A stretch of DNA of 64,000 bases from Aminobacter sp. HY435 (GCF_027568395.1 NZ_JANKZL010000007.1:62001-126000); one strand, 5' to 3'; numbered from the stretch's first letter, positions 17,745 through 27,127 are shown. Numbers and translations: made by a program. Notes: generated by a model from the letters alone, not told the origin.

Positions 17745-20456
17745 TCAGAACCTGATGCTCAGATCGGCGCTGAACGCATGGTCCTGCGCTGTGCCGGCTA
17801 GCTGCCCGGCATAAGACAGGCCGAGCCGGGCCGTAGCGCTGAGCGTCGCATCGATTCCCGCTTCCAGGATGAGTGCGTCCCTGGCGATCGGCAGTCCCTC
17901 AATGTCGAAGGCCGCGCCGCCGGCAAAAGCCATGCTGGAGGTCGGCGTCACGTCGCCAAAGGCATGACGCCAGCCCAAGGTGCCGCGCGCCGTGGCTGAG
18001 ATCGACCCGAACGAGACATCGGTGGCGGTGTGAAGGCCAAGCGTTGAGGTGGTGGTGTCGAAGGTCGAGGCCGCACTCGACAGCGCCGCCGCCCCGCCTC
18101 GTTCGCTGAAGCCTTCGGTACGGATGCTGGCATATCCCAGCCCGCCGAACGGCTCGAGCCGGAAGCGGCCTGCCTCCATACGATAGCCGATTTCGCCGGA
18201 TGCCTGCGCGGTTGCCGCATCGTAGGCGGCACGCAGGACGCTCTGGGCTGGAAGGCTGACGTCGCGCGCGGTGCCGATGTCATGCCAGGTATAGCCAACC
18301 GCCGCGCGCAAGTTGAGCGCGCCGAAGGCGGCGCCGCCATATGCACCCAGATGGATGTTCTGCGACGAGCCGGAAGCGCCGTCTGCGTGGAACGAGCTGT
18401 TGCTGTAGCCGCCGATCAGGCCGAGGCGCCAGTCATCGCCCACTTCCGCATCGCCGCCGAACAGCAGGCCGCCGGTCGAGCGCTCGATATCGGACGTCTT
18501 GCCGTTGCTCCAGCCCCATCCGCCCAGCGCCTGCGACCAGACGGCGAAACGGTCGGTGTCGGCGGCGGCAAGTTCCATCCCGCCGGGACCGTAGGCCATG
18601 ATTGGCAAGGCAGGGGAGCTGACATCGGCGAAGGCCGAGCGCAGGCGAGCGGTGGCCGCGTCGCGCACGAAGCTGCCTGTCTCGATGAGTGAGCCGGCAA
18701 GCGCGGCATGCATTTCGCCGGTCAATTGGTTGAATGCGGCCGGCGCCCCGCTGGCGCTCAGACCGATGACGCCGTCAAACACGGAGTTTCCGATGCCCAG
18801 CTGTTCGATGGCCGCCGCTGCGGCAGCACCATTGTCGCTTGCCGCGAGAGCGGTGAAGGCCGTCGAATTGCGGTTGACGTCGAGATAGACGTGGCCGGGG
18901 TCATAATCGACGCCCACGTCGAGAAACGCGAAAGAGGCCAACAGCGTATCGAACATGCCTGTAACGTCGCCGGCCGCCAGGATGGTGTGGCGCATGTCGC
19001 CGGTGTAACCGCCCGACGCCAGTCGCACATCAAGCTGCCCATCGATCAAAGCTGTTCCGGACACGTCGAGCAGGCTGGTGCCGTCTCGCGCGCCGAGCAT
19101 GACGGTCATCGTCGCGCCATCGGATTGCGCATAGTGGCCGTCGAGCGCAAGCGTGCCGCCGTCGCCACCCCATCCGGCGTAGATGGCGCCCCGGTTGTCG
19201 ACGTCGCCGACGATCGTTCCATCGCCGCTGAGAAGGCCGCCGGCCTCGACATAGGTGTCCGAAGCGATGCTGCCGGCGATTGCCAGCGTGCCGTCTTCAA
19301 CCCGCGTTGCGCCGGAATAGGTGCTGTTGCCAAACAGCGACAGCACGCCGCCGCCCGCCTTGATCAGGCCGCCTGCGCCAGTGATGTCGTTGAACCAGCG
19401 GCTGTCAGCCGTCGTCTGCACTGCGCGGAAATCACCCCAGTCGAACTTGCCCGGACCAAGTATGGCCACGCTGACGTCCAGGAATCCATAGCCGTAGACG
19501 TCGTCGACGCCGGGGTCGCCGATGTCGTTGGCGGTGCCAAGCAGCACCTGCTTGATCTGGAATGGTGTCATGTAGGGAAAGAGCTGCTGCACCAAGGCGG
19601 CTGCGCCGGCGACATGCGGGCCGGCAAAGGAAGTGCCCCAGACCTCGTCATAGCCGCCGCCGGGAACAGCCGTGTAGATCTGGCTTGCCGGGGCGGCGAG
19701 GCACCAGTTCTTGGCGACGCCGCACTTGTTCGCATCTTCGTAGGCGTAGCCTGTGACGGCCAGCCACCCCGCCTCCAGTTCGGGAAACAGATAGGGGAGC
19801 CCCGATTCCGGATTGGCATTGTCCAAGCCCTGATTGTGGGTTGGTACGATCATCAGCGTGCCCGCGTCGAAAGCACGGCGGAAGGCCGCCAACCGCGCTC
19901 CTACATAAAGTTCGTATTCTTCGGCACTCGTTTCGGTAACGGCAAACGTGTAACCCAGTTCGAACAGGATGAATGGCGCTTTCTTGCCTAGCAACCAGTC
20001 GATTGCTCCAGGCACAGCGGCCGAATCGATTTCGCCGTTGCGATCCGTGTAGATTGCCTCGAGGACCGTCGCACCAGGGGCGACGCCATGCATGCCCTTG
20101 CCGTCGCGCTTGGCTGCGATCACGGCGGCCACTGGCGTTCCGTGCCCCATGAGGTCCGTCGCCCAGCTGACGCCGTCCCATCCGAGCCCGTTGAAGTTGC
20201 TGCCTGCAAATTCCGGATGGCCCATGTCGATGCCGGAATCGACGATCCCGATGGTCACTCCGCTGCCGTCTAGCCCTCGGGCGTAGGCATATTGCGCCCC
20301 TATCCAGTCCAGTCCGTACTGCGCCAAAAATTCCGGCGTACGCCAGAAATTGGGATCCCGGGGGTCGCCGGACGCCGACGCTGCGCCGATGGTGAGAAGC
20401 GATGTCGACAGGCAAAGCGTCGCCATGCGGCTCAAAAGGCGCAATTTTCTGTGCAT
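17745..20456 (-). CDS. Subtilisin-like serine protease autotransporter
   Basis: This is a 903-residue type V secreted protease. After a signal peptide (to about residue 29) comes an S8 peptidase domain with the triad Asp73 (GIVDSGID), His105 (GHGTPVA) and Ser275 (GTSFAGPHVAG), and a likely oxyanion Asn in PTHNQG. Residues about 355-430 hold autotransporter-associated repeats such as GGGVLSLFGNSTYSGATRV, followed by a beta-helical stretch and a C-terminal autotransporter barrel of roughly 270 residues ending in Phe (LSIRF). The protease should be displayed on or released from the cell surface. Substrate is unknown. It stands alone, convergent with holC. Confidence 0.92.
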   Translation of the reverse strand: MHRKLRLLSRMATLCLSTSLLTIGAASASGDPRDPNFWRTPEFLAQYGLDWIGAQYAYARGLDGSGVTIGIVDSGIDMGHPEFAGSNFNGLGWDGVSWATDLMGHGTPVAAVIAAKRDGKGMHGVAPGATVLEAIYTDRNGEIDSAAVPGAIDWLLGKKAPFILFELGYTFAVTETSAEEYELYVGARLAAFRRAFDAGTLMIVPTHNQGLDNANPESGLPYLFPELEAGWLAVTGYAYEDANKCGVAKNWCLAAPASQIYTAVPGGGYDEVWGTSFAGPHVAGAAALVQQLFPYMTPFQIKQVLLGTANDIGDPGVDDVYGYGFLDVSVAILGPGKFDWGDFRAVQTTADSRWFNDITGAGGLIKAGGGVLSLFGNSTYSGATRVEDGTLAIAGSIASDTYVEAGGLLSGDGTIVGDVDNRGAIYAGWGGDGGTLALDGHYAQSDGATMTVMLGARDGTSLLDVSGTALIDGQLDVRLASGGYTGDMRHTILAAGDVTGMFDTLLASFAFLDVGVDYDPGHVYLDVNRNSTAFTALAASDNGAAAAAAIEQLGIGNSVFDGVIGLSASGAPAAFNQLTGEMHAALAGSLIETGSFVRDAATARLRSAFADVSSPALPIMAYGPGGMELAAADTDRFAVWSQALGGWGWSNGKTSDIERSTGGLLFGGDAEVGDDWRLGLIGGYSNSSFHADGASGSSQNIHLGAYGGAAFGALNLRAAVGYTWHDIGTARDVSLPAQSVLRAAYDAATAQASGEIGYRMEAGRFRLEPFGGLGYASIRTEGFSERGGAAALSSAASTFDTTTSTLGLHTATDVSFGSISATARGTLGWRHAFGDVTPTSSMAFAGGAAFDIEGLPIARDALILEAGIDATLSATARLGLSYAGQLAGTAQDHAFSADLSIRF

Positions 20457-20883
20457 GTTCTGGCGTACCCCGGATGCAGTGTCGCGCAGAGATGAGGCAA
20501 TGTTTTCGCTGCGTCAACGTCAAAAAATCTGCTCTTTCCCGGTCAAGGTGCAAATCAGAAACTGTATTCTCCAGATTCAACGTCTTGGTTTTGCTTTGCA
20601 TGATGCCTGCATGGTGGGACGAGATTGCAAAGTAACGTGTTTTCAGGGTTGGAAGGCATTTATTGCATATTTCTAATGTTCAGCTCGTCATCTGCCGGTA
20701 GTTCGGGGAGACGGTGGTCCGCAACCTTTCGCCATAAGCGCTCCGCCATCTGCCGCACTCGTCTCCGGCTCGATGGCCACGTCCAGTTTCGCGCCCGGAC
20801 TTTGCGTTGACCGGCAAAAGCCCTAGTAGGGAGCAACGATCCATTCGGCCGGCATTCGCCGCCGACCCCAGAGCTCGAGCGCC
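20457..20883. other. 427-base intergenic region, no gene recognised
   Basis: This gap lies between the divergent autotransporter gene and the membrane-protein gene at 20884. The part around 20600-20690 is AT-richer than its surroundings and is the likely location of the promoters. Short open frames here have no family resemblance or ribosome-binding site. No hairpin terminator or RNA gene was recognised. Confidence 0.5.
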
Positions 20884-21501
20884 ATGCGGTCTTTGTTTCT
20901 TCTTATCCTGCTTGCCGGCACCGGCCTCGGCATCGTCTACCCCTGGGCGGCGACGAATTTCTCCGGCCGCGAGATCGGCCTGTATCGCGTCTACGACCGG
21001 GGTGGCGCCTTTCGACCCGTCGACGTCGCCCTGGCCAGCGCCGACGCCCCGGTGCGCGTGCTGGTCGATCTGACGACGCACGCGCCGCCGGTGGTCAAGC
21101 CGGCGCGTGCGATTCTGACGATCACGGCCTCGACGCGTGGCCAGACCGTTCTGGCGGAGGCGCTGAATTTCTATGACACCACGCCGCGCGAGCGCAGCCC
21201 GCAGCTGCCGGACCCGATTTTTCGCGACGATGCCGGTCTGATTCGTGAAGTCCAGCCCGGAACCTATCGCTTCAGCATCGACAAGGGTGATGCCGACAAC
21301 GTCCAGATCAAGAGCGTCGATCTCATCTTGCGCGCCGGTGGCATCGAGGCCGACGGACGTGCCCAGCCGATCGGTCTTTCACTGATGGCCATCGGCTTCA
21401 TCGGTTTGGTGTTGTCGTTGAGGAGCGGCCGCAACCGACCGCAGAACCCGAACTCGCAACCGCCCGCGCGAAGGTGGGGCAGGGGTGCGGACCAGTCATG
21501 A
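20884..21501 (+). CDS. Conserved-looking envelope protein with N- and C-terminal membrane segments
   Basis: I do not recognise a named family. The 205-residue protein has a hydrophobic N-terminus (MRSLFLLILLAGTGLGIVYP), an extracytoplasmic beta-rich domain of about 140 residues, a second membrane segment near residue 170 (IGLSLMAIGFIGLVLSL), and a basic cytoplasmic tail. Its stop overlaps the rlmJ start by four bases (ATGA), so the two are translationally coupled, although a functional link to rRNA methylation is not obvious. High-GC codon use matches core neighbours. Confidence 0.75.
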   Translation: MRSLFLLILLAGTGLGIVYPWAATNFSGREIGLYRVYDRGGAFRPVDVALASADAPVRVLVDLTTHAPPVVKPARAILTITASTRGQTVLAEALNFYDTTPRERSPQLPDPIFRDDAGLIREVQPGTYRFSIDKGDADNVQIKSVDLILRAGGIEADGRAQPIGLSLMAIGFIGLVLSLRSGRNRPQNPNSQPPARRWGRGADQS

Positions 21502-22346
21502 ACTATCGCCACGCCTACCATGCCGGGAATTTCGCCGACGTCGTCAAGCATGCCGTGCTGGCGCGGCTGATCGACTATCTCAAGCGCAAGGACAAGGCCT
21601 TTCGCGTCGTCGACACGCATGCCGGCATTGGTCTTTACGATCTGTCGTCGGAAGAGGCGCAGAAGACCGGGGAGTGGCACGACGGCATTGGCCGGCTTGT
21701 TGACGCCAGCCCGCCTGCCGAGGCGCAGGAATTGCTCGCGCCCTACCTCGAAGCCGTGCGCGCTGTGAACCCGCAAGGCGGGATCGGATACTATCCCGGG
21801 TCGCCGCTCATCGCCCGGCACTTGCTGCGCAAGCAGGACAGGCTGTCCGCAATCGAATTGCACCCCGACGACGCCAGGGCGCTGGCCAGTCAGTTCGAAG
21901 GCGATTTCCAGGCCAGGGTGACGCAGCTTGACGGCTGGCTGGCGCTCGGCGCGCATCTGCCGCCCAAGGAAAAGCGCGGGCTTGTGCTGGTCGATCCACC
22001 TTTCGAGGTCGGCGGCGAATTCGATCGTCTGGTCGATGGCCTGGCAAGGGCGCACAAGCGCTGGCCGGGCGGGATCTTTGCGCTGTGGTATCCGGTCAAG
22101 GATCGCAAGGCAGTCGGCGCGTTCCGCGAAGCGCTGGCTGGCGCTGGCATTCCCAAGATCATGGATATCGAGTTCTACATCCGTCCGCCGTCGTCGGAAC
22201 CGCGCCTCGACGGAACCGGCATGGTGGTGGTCAATCCACCCTATTCGCTGGAAAGCGAGCTCAAGATACTGCTGCCGGCACTGAACAAAGTCCTTGCTGA
22301 GACCGCGGGCGCGCGCTGGTCGGTCGAGTGGCTGGCGGACGAGTAG
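21498..22346 (+). CDS. rlmJ: 23S rRNA (A2030-N6) methyltransferase RlmJ
   Basis: RlmJ methylates N6 of A2030 in 23S rRNA. The 282-residue protein opens MNYRHAYHAGNFADVVKHAV, the family hallmark, and has the catalytic LVDPPFE motif in the middle (DPPY-type) with VVNPPYS near the end. ATG 21498 overlaps the upstream stop. Length matches the family (about 280). Confidence 0.94.
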   Translation: MNYRHAYHAGNFADVVKHAVLARLIDYLKRKDKAFRVVDTHAGIGLYDLSSEEAQKTGEWHDGIGRLVDASPPAEAQELLAPYLEAVRAVNPQGGIGYYPGSPLIARHLLRKQDRLSAIELHPDDARALASQFEGDFQARVTQLDGWLALGAHLPPKEKRGLVLVDPPFEVGGEFDRLVDGLARAHKRWPGGIFALWYPVKDRKAVGAFREALAGAGIPKIMDIEFYIRPPSSEPRLDGTGMVVVNPPYSLESELKILLPALNKVLAETAGARWSVEWLADE

Positions 22347-22411
22347 CAGGCTTCTTGACCGCAGCCCGGCGAAACCGCAAACTGGGTTGTGCCAGCTTTG
22401 GAGAGGGAACC

Positions 22412-22858
22412 ATGAGTCGCGTCGCCAGTACCCTATTCGCCGCCCTGATCGGACTTGGAGCGGCCGGGCTCGGAACTGCCTCCACGCAGGCTGCTGACCT
22501 CGCCGTGTACTCCGACAATTCCGGCTACTCCGGCATGTGCAGCAATGCCTCGGTGCTCAACCGCATCACCAGCCGTTTCGCCTATCAGGTCCGCCACGTG
22601 CCGAACTTGCCGCAGGTGGCGATCAGCGATTTCCAGGGCATCCACGAAAACCGCTATCTGCCGGCGAGCGAGGACCGTCCGATCGGCCGCACCTATTGCG
22701 GCGCGACCGTCCTGCTCTCCGACGGCAGCGATCGCAGCATCTGGTATCTGGTCGAGGAGGGCATGGGCTTCGCTTCGATCGGCAACAATGTCGAATTCTG
22801 CGTTTCGGGCTTCGACCGCTGGTATGTCTATAACGGTCACTGCCGCGTCCTGCGCTGA
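22412..22858 (+). CDS. Small secreted cysteine-containing protein of unknown function
   Basis: I do not recognise the family. The 148-residue precursor has a clear signal peptide (through about residue 30, TASTQAADL) and a roughly 118-residue mature part with four cysteines (in GMCSNAS, TYCGATV, VEFCVSG and GHCRVLR), consistent with two disulfides. Aromatic residues are abundant in the C-terminal half. The ATG at 22412 has a strong GGAGAGGG site; the longer frame from 22328 is rejected. The RNase T2 gene begins 18 bases after its stop, suggesting one transcript. Confidence 0.8.
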   Translation: MSRVASTLFAALIGLGAAGLGTASTQAADLAVYSDNSGYSGMCSNASVLNRITSRFAYQVRHVPNLPQVAISDFQGIHENRYLPASEDRPIGRTYCGATVLLSDGSDRSIWYLVEEGMGFASIGNNVEFCVSGFDRWYVYNGHCRVLR

Positions 22859-22876
22859 GGCTTGCCGAACCAGGCC

Positions 22877-23578
22877 ATGAGGTATCTTGCGGGCGTGCGT
22901 GCGGTGGCCTGGGCTATCGCCGCGATGGTCTTGCTTGCGGCCTGTTCACAGGAACAGCCCGGCGACAGTGCTGACAAGACGCGGCATGCGGGCGTGCCTG
23001 TGGGGCAGGGCTTCGATTTCTACGTGTTGGCGCTTTCCTGGTCGCCTAGTTATTGCGAGGCGGAAGGCGAGCGGGCAAACGGCCAGCAATGCAAGGCAGG
23101 GCGGCCCTATGCGTTCGTGGTGCATGGGCTGTGGCCGCAATTCGAACGCGGCTATCCCGAGAATTGTCCGACCGGAAACAGCGATGTTTCGTCCGATACG
23201 CTCCGCGGCCTCTACGACCTGATGCCCTCGGCCGGGCTGATCCGCTATCAATGGCGAAAGCACGGGGCCTGTTCCGGCCTGAACCAGCAGGACTATTTCG
23301 AGGTTCTGCGCGCGGCCCGGCAAAAGATCGAAGTCCCGGCCGAATTCCGACGGCTGGAGGCTTACAAGACTTTGGCACCGGCGCAGGCCGAGCGGGCGTT
23401 CCTGCAATCCAATCCGACAATGACGGCCGATTCGGTCGCGGTGACATGCGACCGGCGCTATCTCCGCGAGATACGCATCTGCATGACCAAGGGGCTCGAA
23501 TTTCGCGCCTGTCCCGAGGTGGACCGTCGTGCCTGCCGGCTCGACAAGGTCGTGATGCCGCCTGTGCGTGACCGCTGA
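22877..23578 (+). CDS. Ribonuclease T2 family lipoprotein
   Basis: RNase T2 enzymes are extracytoplasmic endoribonucleases that cut single-stranded RNA through a 2',3'-cyclic intermediate. The 233-residue protein has both catalytic segments: CAS I in FVVHGLWPQ and CAS II in YQWRKHGAC, each with its His. A lipobox (LLAACS, Cys23) predicts a periplasmic or outer-membrane lipoprotein. ATG 22877 is preferred over TTG 22862, which lacks proper spacing from GAGG. It follows the small secreted protein gene by 18 bases. Likely roles are RNA scavenging or envelope stress, but this is inference. Confidence 0.9.
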   Translation: MRYLAGVRAVAWAIAAMVLLAACSQEQPGDSADKTRHAGVPVGQGFDFYVLALSWSPSYCEAEGERANGQQCKAGRPYAFVVHGLWPQFERGYPENCPTGNSDVSSDTLRGLYDLMPSAGLIRYQWRKHGACSGLNQQDYFEVLRAARQKIEVPAEFRRLEAYKTLAPAQAERAFLQSNPTMTADSVAVTCDRRYLREIRICMTKGLEFRACPEVDRRACRLDKVVMPPVRDR

Positions 23579-23648
23579 TTTCGTCGATCTGCGCGTTGCC
23601 CGACAGGACCTCGCTGAATAAGGTCCACCCCGAAAAGGGGATCTCGCA

Positions 23649-24248
23649 ATGCCAAAGCTGTTTTTCTCTCCCGCTTCGCCCTACAGCGCCAAGGTGCGCA
23701 TGGCGGCGGCCTATGCCGGGATACCGGTGGAGTCTGTTACCGTCGACACCGGACCGCAGCCGGCGATGCTGACCGACGCCAATCCGCTCGGCAAGATCCC
23801 GGTCTGGATCGCTGACGACGGCGACAGCATTTATGACAGCCGCGTCATCACCCAGTATCTGAACCGGCAATCGGGCAACAAGCTGTTCCCGCGCAATGCC
23901 CAGAAGCGGCTCGACGCGGAGCGTCTCGAGGCTTTGGCCGACGGCGTTTGCGACAGCCTGTTGGCGATTGTTTATGAACGTCGCGGGCGGCCCGAAGAAA
24001 TCGTCCACCAGCCGTGGATTGACAAGCAATGGTCGAAGGTCGTCAGGGCGCTCGACGTGTTGAACGCCAATCCGCCGAAGCTGCCGAAGACGATCACCGC
24101 CGGCCAGATCGCGCTCCGCGCGACGATCGGCTACCTCGACCTGCGCTTTGCCGGCAAGTGGGAGAAGGGCCGCCCGCGCCTCAAGCGCTGGGCTGCACGG
24201 TTCGATGAAAAGTTCCCGGAATTGAAGTCGGTGATCCCTCAGGGATAG
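23649..24248 (+). CDS. Glutathione S-transferase family protein
   Basis: This is a 199-residue cytosolic GST-fold protein. The N-terminal thioredoxin-like domain has SPASPYSAKVRMAAAYAGIP (candidate catalytic Ser/Cys-position region), NPLGKIPVW with the cis-Pro loop, and DSRVITQYL, the glutathione gamma-glutamyl-binding Asp-Ser. The alpha-helical C-terminal domain is normal in length. Substrate cannot be told. It is convergent with the fucosyltransferase gene. Confidence 0.9.
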   Translation: MPKLFFSPASPYSAKVRMAAAYAGIPVESVTVDTGPQPAMLTDANPLGKIPVWIADDGDSIYDSRVITQYLNRQSGNKLFPRNAQKRLDAERLEALADGVCDSLLAIVYERRGRPEEIVHQPWIDKQWSKVVRALDVLNANPPKLPKTITAGQIALRATIGYLDLRFAGKWEKGRPRLKRWAARFDEKFPELKSVIPQG

Positions 24249-24290
24249 GCCGGACGCGTCCGGAATTGCGATACCCCGCAACTGTCGTCG

Positions 24291-25160
24291 TCAGCCGTGG
24301 TTGGCGATTCGACGCCAGTGCTCCGGAATGATGTCGGGGTTGGCGGCCTTGGGGTCGATGAACCAGGTCGCGGGTGCGACGACAATCTTGTCCGGCGCCG
24401 GATTGAGCCAGGCCCCCCACCACGAAAAGGTGGAATTGGCGATGATGTGGTGTTGGCATGCGCTCATCAGGCGCATGTCTTCATAGTCGTCGTCGCGGCC
24501 GTTGTGGCCCATGACCCGTTTCTCGAAAGGCAGCGAAAGGTTGTCGCGGGCCCATGCCGGATCGTCTGAAAAGACATAGACGAGCGGTTCGGCCCGCATC
24601 TCGGAAGCGATCAGCTCCAGGGCTCGGGCGTAGTAGCTCTCCGTGCAAGCGGCAAAAAGCGTCTGATTTTCCGGCAGCAGATAATCGCCTCGCCTGACAT
24701 GCAGGGAAATGGCCGGAGTTTCGGCGATCATGGCCAGATGCCTCCGGTTTTCGTCGGAGGCCGGCGTAACTATGCGAAGATCGGTGCGGATCGTGTCTGC
24801 GACATCGGCGAAATAGCGCTCCGATTGCCAGTAGCCGTGGAGCCAGACATTCGTTGTCGGTTCGAGCAGGTGCGGGTGGAAGGCGAGACCGTTCTCCTTG
24901 AGAAGGTGCGGCTTCAGTTTCAAGCGCCGCCACAGTCGGTAGCGCAGCCTTTCATGCTCGCGCAGGGGAGGCAGCCGACCCGCGGTCAGAGCTTGCTCCG
25001 TATTGAAGTGTCCAAGCCGGTAGGTGACGTTGTTCGCGAAATAGCGCTTGTCGAGCAGCAAGGTGCTTTGGCTGCGCAGCGCCATGGCTCGTCCCATGGC
25101 GAACTGGAATAGCTGGTTGCCCAAGCCACCGTAGATCTGGCTGACAATCTGTCGGGTCAT
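24291..25160 (-). CDS. GT11-type alpha-1,2-fucosyltransferase
   Basis: This protein should transfer fucose (or a related sugar) from a GDP-sugar onto a glycan, usually an O-antigen or capsule. The 289-residue protein has the family features YGGLGNQLFQFAMGRAMA (residues 10-27), HVRRGDY (154-160, the nucleotide-sugar motif shared by alpha-1,2/1,6-fucosyltransferases) and NSTFSWWGAWL near the C-terminus. It is not the GT23 NodZ. It stands alone with no polysaccharide genes next to it, so the acceptor cannot be inferred from context. Confidence 0.88.
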   Translation of the reverse strand: MTRQIVSQIYGGLGNQLFQFAMGRAMALRSQSTLLLDKRYFANNVTYRLGHFNTEQALTAGRLPPLREHERLRYRLWRRLKLKPHLLKENGLAFHPHLLEPTTNVWLHGYWQSERYFADVADTIRTDLRIVTPASDENRRHLAMIAETPAISLHVRRGDYLLPENQTLFAACTESYYARALELIASEMRAEPLVYVFSDDPAWARDNLSLPFEKRVMGHNGRDDDYEDMRLMSACQHHIIANSTFSWWGAWLNPAPDKIVVAPATWFIDPKAANPDIIPEHWRRIANHG

Positions 25161-25230
25161 TTTGCTTGCTGCATGCTCGATACTTCAGGCGCGTAGTGCC
25201 AGCGCGCGCCCAAGAAAGCAAACAGCCAAA

Positions 25231-25263
25231 CAACAAAAAAGCCGGGCACAAGGCCCGGCTTTT
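25231..25263 (-). terminator. Rho-independent terminator of the porin gene
   Basis: GCCGGGC (25241-25247) and GCCCGGC (25253-25259) pair around ACAAG. On the minus strand the stem is followed by TTTTTT, immediately downstream of the Omp gene. The plus-strand side also has TTT, so it may work both ways. Confidence 0.85.
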
Positions 25264-25284
25264 CCGTGAAACTGATCGCTGGGA

Positions 25285-25950
25285 TCAGAACTTCATACCA
25301 ACGCCGAACTGGATGCGATGATCCTTGACCGACACGTCATGGCCAACGCCACCGAGGTCGTAGTTGTCGGTGCCGAGGTCGGTGTAGCGGTACTCGACGC
25401 GGCCGAAGACCGACTCGGTCAGCTTGATGTCGGCGCCAGCGCCGGCCGTCCAGCCGAGAGCGGTGTTCGAATCGCTGTTGACGCCGTCCGAAACCTTGAC
25501 GCGCGAACCAGCGCCACCGGCCGTACCGTAGACGAGGATGTCAGGCGTCACGACATAGCCGAGACGGGCGCGCAGCGAGCCGTCGACACCGGTCTTGACG
25601 TTGGTGCCGGCGTTGTCGCCGTCGATGCCGCTGTAGCCGATATCGCCTTCAGCGCCGACCACGAAGTTTTCCATCTGGTAGTTGTAGCCGACGAAGGCGC
25701 CACCAAGGAAACCGCTCGTGCCGATCTCGTTGCCGGCAGTCTTGTCATGCGCTTCACCCGAGAAGCCGTAGCCGATCGTCACACCGGCGTAGGGGCCGGA
25801 CCAGGTGTTGAGCGGGGGCTGCTCCATCGGCGCGACAGGTGCCGGCGGCTCTTCCATGACGACGTCAGCCGCGAATGCAGGCATTGCCGCCAGAGCGACC
25901 AGGCCGAACGCTGCCGCGAGCGGACGGGCGTGCTTTAGAATGGCAGTCAT
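25285..25950 (-). CDS. Omp25/Omp31-like outer-membrane beta-barrel protein
   Basis: This is a 221-residue outer-membrane protein of the rhizobial/Brucella Omp25-Omp31 type: signal peptide ending AMPAFAADV, a Pro-rich linker (EEPPAPVAPMEQPP), then an 8-stranded barrel beginning WSGPYAGVTIGYGFSG and ending with Phe (QFGVGMKF). ATG 25950 has a perfect GGAG at 8-11 bases; the open frame further upstream is promoter DNA. Such proteins contribute to envelope stability and are abundant, consistent with the strong RBS and terminator. Confidence 0.92.
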   Translation of the reverse strand: MTAILKHARPLAAAFGLVALAAMPAFAADVVMEEPPAPVAPMEQPPLNTWSGPYAGVTIGYGFSGEAHDKTAGNEIGTSGFLGGAFVGYNYQMENFVVGAEGDIGYSGIDGDNAGTNVKTGVDGSLRARLGYVVTPDILVYGTAGGAGSRVKVSDGVNSDSNTALGWTAGAGADIKLTESVFGRVEYRYTDLGTDNYDLGGVGHDVSVKDHRIQFGVGMKF

Positions 25951-26362
25951 TGTTTTACTCCTTAAGCCAACGAAACACTGGCTTTCTTTCCAAATGGCGC
26001 CCTTTTTGCCCGTCCGGGGGGAGAAACGGACTGGGCGCCGAACGGTTCCGAATGTCGTGTCGAAATGCGGCTGAACCGAACCTGAAGTGGGGTCATTCCC
26101 TGGCGCAAATGAGGCTGGAACATGACGTTGCGCTAATGCAACAGAGGTGTCAGCAGCTTTGCGCGGCATTCGCTGCGAGCCGCTTGGAGCAAGGGGTTGA
26201 GCATTCTATATGTCTGGAGCCGGACTGATTTGCACAGCCGACCCGGACAGCATCTTCTGTCGGCGGTCACATTGCTGCCCCATGATTGAACGGCTTTTTA
26301 CCGAAGTTACCGGAAGGTAACCGAACCTTGTCTGCAAGGACGTGAAAGCGAAAGGACACTGG
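25951..26362. other. 412-base divergent intergenic region (porin/SDR), no gene recognised
   Basis: This holds the leader of the porin gene on the left and the SDR-uvrC promoter on the right. Open frames here are short and lack ribosome-binding sites. No obvious dyad or terminator was found. The long porin leader could be a target for small-RNA control, which is typical for outer-membrane-protein mRNAs, but no direct sign is visible. Confidence 0.4.
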
Positions 26363-27127
26363 ATGGCAAGCGTGGCAGGCAATGTGCTGGTAACCGGGGG
26401 AGCCAAGCGGATCGGCCGCGCAATCGTGGAGGATCTTGCTGCTCATGGGTTCGGCGTCGCCATCCACTGCAATCGCGCGCGCGACGAGGCCGATCAACTG
26501 GCCGCGCGGATCAACGATCGTGGCGGCCGGGCAGCCGTTGTGCAAGCCGACCTCGCCGACATGGTGGCCGTCGACGGCCTGGTGGCGCAAGCCGAGGCGA
26601 CGCTTGGCAAGCTTTCGATCCTGGTCAACAACGCCTCGATCTTCGAAGCGGACCTGGTGACCGATTTCGAATGGGATGCCTGGGACAGGCATTTTGCCCT
26701 GCACGTCAAGGCGCCGGCGCTTCTCGCCCGCAATTTCCAGGCGGCACTGCCGAAGGAGGGCGAGGGGCTGATCGTCAACATGGTCGACCAGCGCGTGCTG
26801 AAGCCGACGCCCTTGTATTTTTCCTATTCGCTGTCGAAGGCGGCACTCTGGGCGGCGACCAAGACGATGGCACAGGCGCTGGCGCCGCGCATCCGCGTCA
26901 ACGCCATCGGTCCGGGTCCGACATTGCCGAGTTCGCGCCAGGACGATGCCGCCTTCAATGCCCAGGTCGACAGCCTGATCCTCAATCATGGTCCGGCGCT
27001 TTCGGAATTCGGCGCGACGATCCGCTACCTGTGGGACGCCCGCTCGGTCACCGGCCAAATGATTGCCCTGGATGGAGGGCAGCATCTTGCCTGGGAGACG
27101 CCGGACGTGACAGGCATGGTGGAATGA
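26363..27127 (+). CDS. SDR family oxidoreductase, pteridine-reductase-like
   Basis: This is a 254-residue NAD(P)-dependent short-chain dehydrogenase. It has [12 protein letters not shown] (cofactor loop with the Lys-Arg typical of pteridine reductases and FolM), NNAS, and the catalytic YSLSKAA. ATG 26363 has AAAGGA upstream; GTG 26342 is an in-frame alternative. The stop overlaps the uvrC ATG (ATGA). FolM-like dihydromonapterin or dihydrofolate reduction is a reasonable guess from the KRIGR signature, not proven. Confidence 0.85.
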   Translation: MASVAGNVLVTGGAKRIGRAIVEDLAAHGFGVAIHCNRARDEADQLAARINDRGGRAAVVQADLADMVAVDGLVAQAEATLGKLSILVNNASIFEADLVTDFEWDAWDRHFALHVKAPALLARNFQAALPKEGEGLIVNMVDQRVLKPTPLYFSYSLSKAALWAATKTMAQALAPRIRVNAIGPGPTLPSSRQDDAAFNAQVDSLILNHGPALSEFGATIRYLWDARSVTGQMIALDGGQHLAWETPDVTGMVE

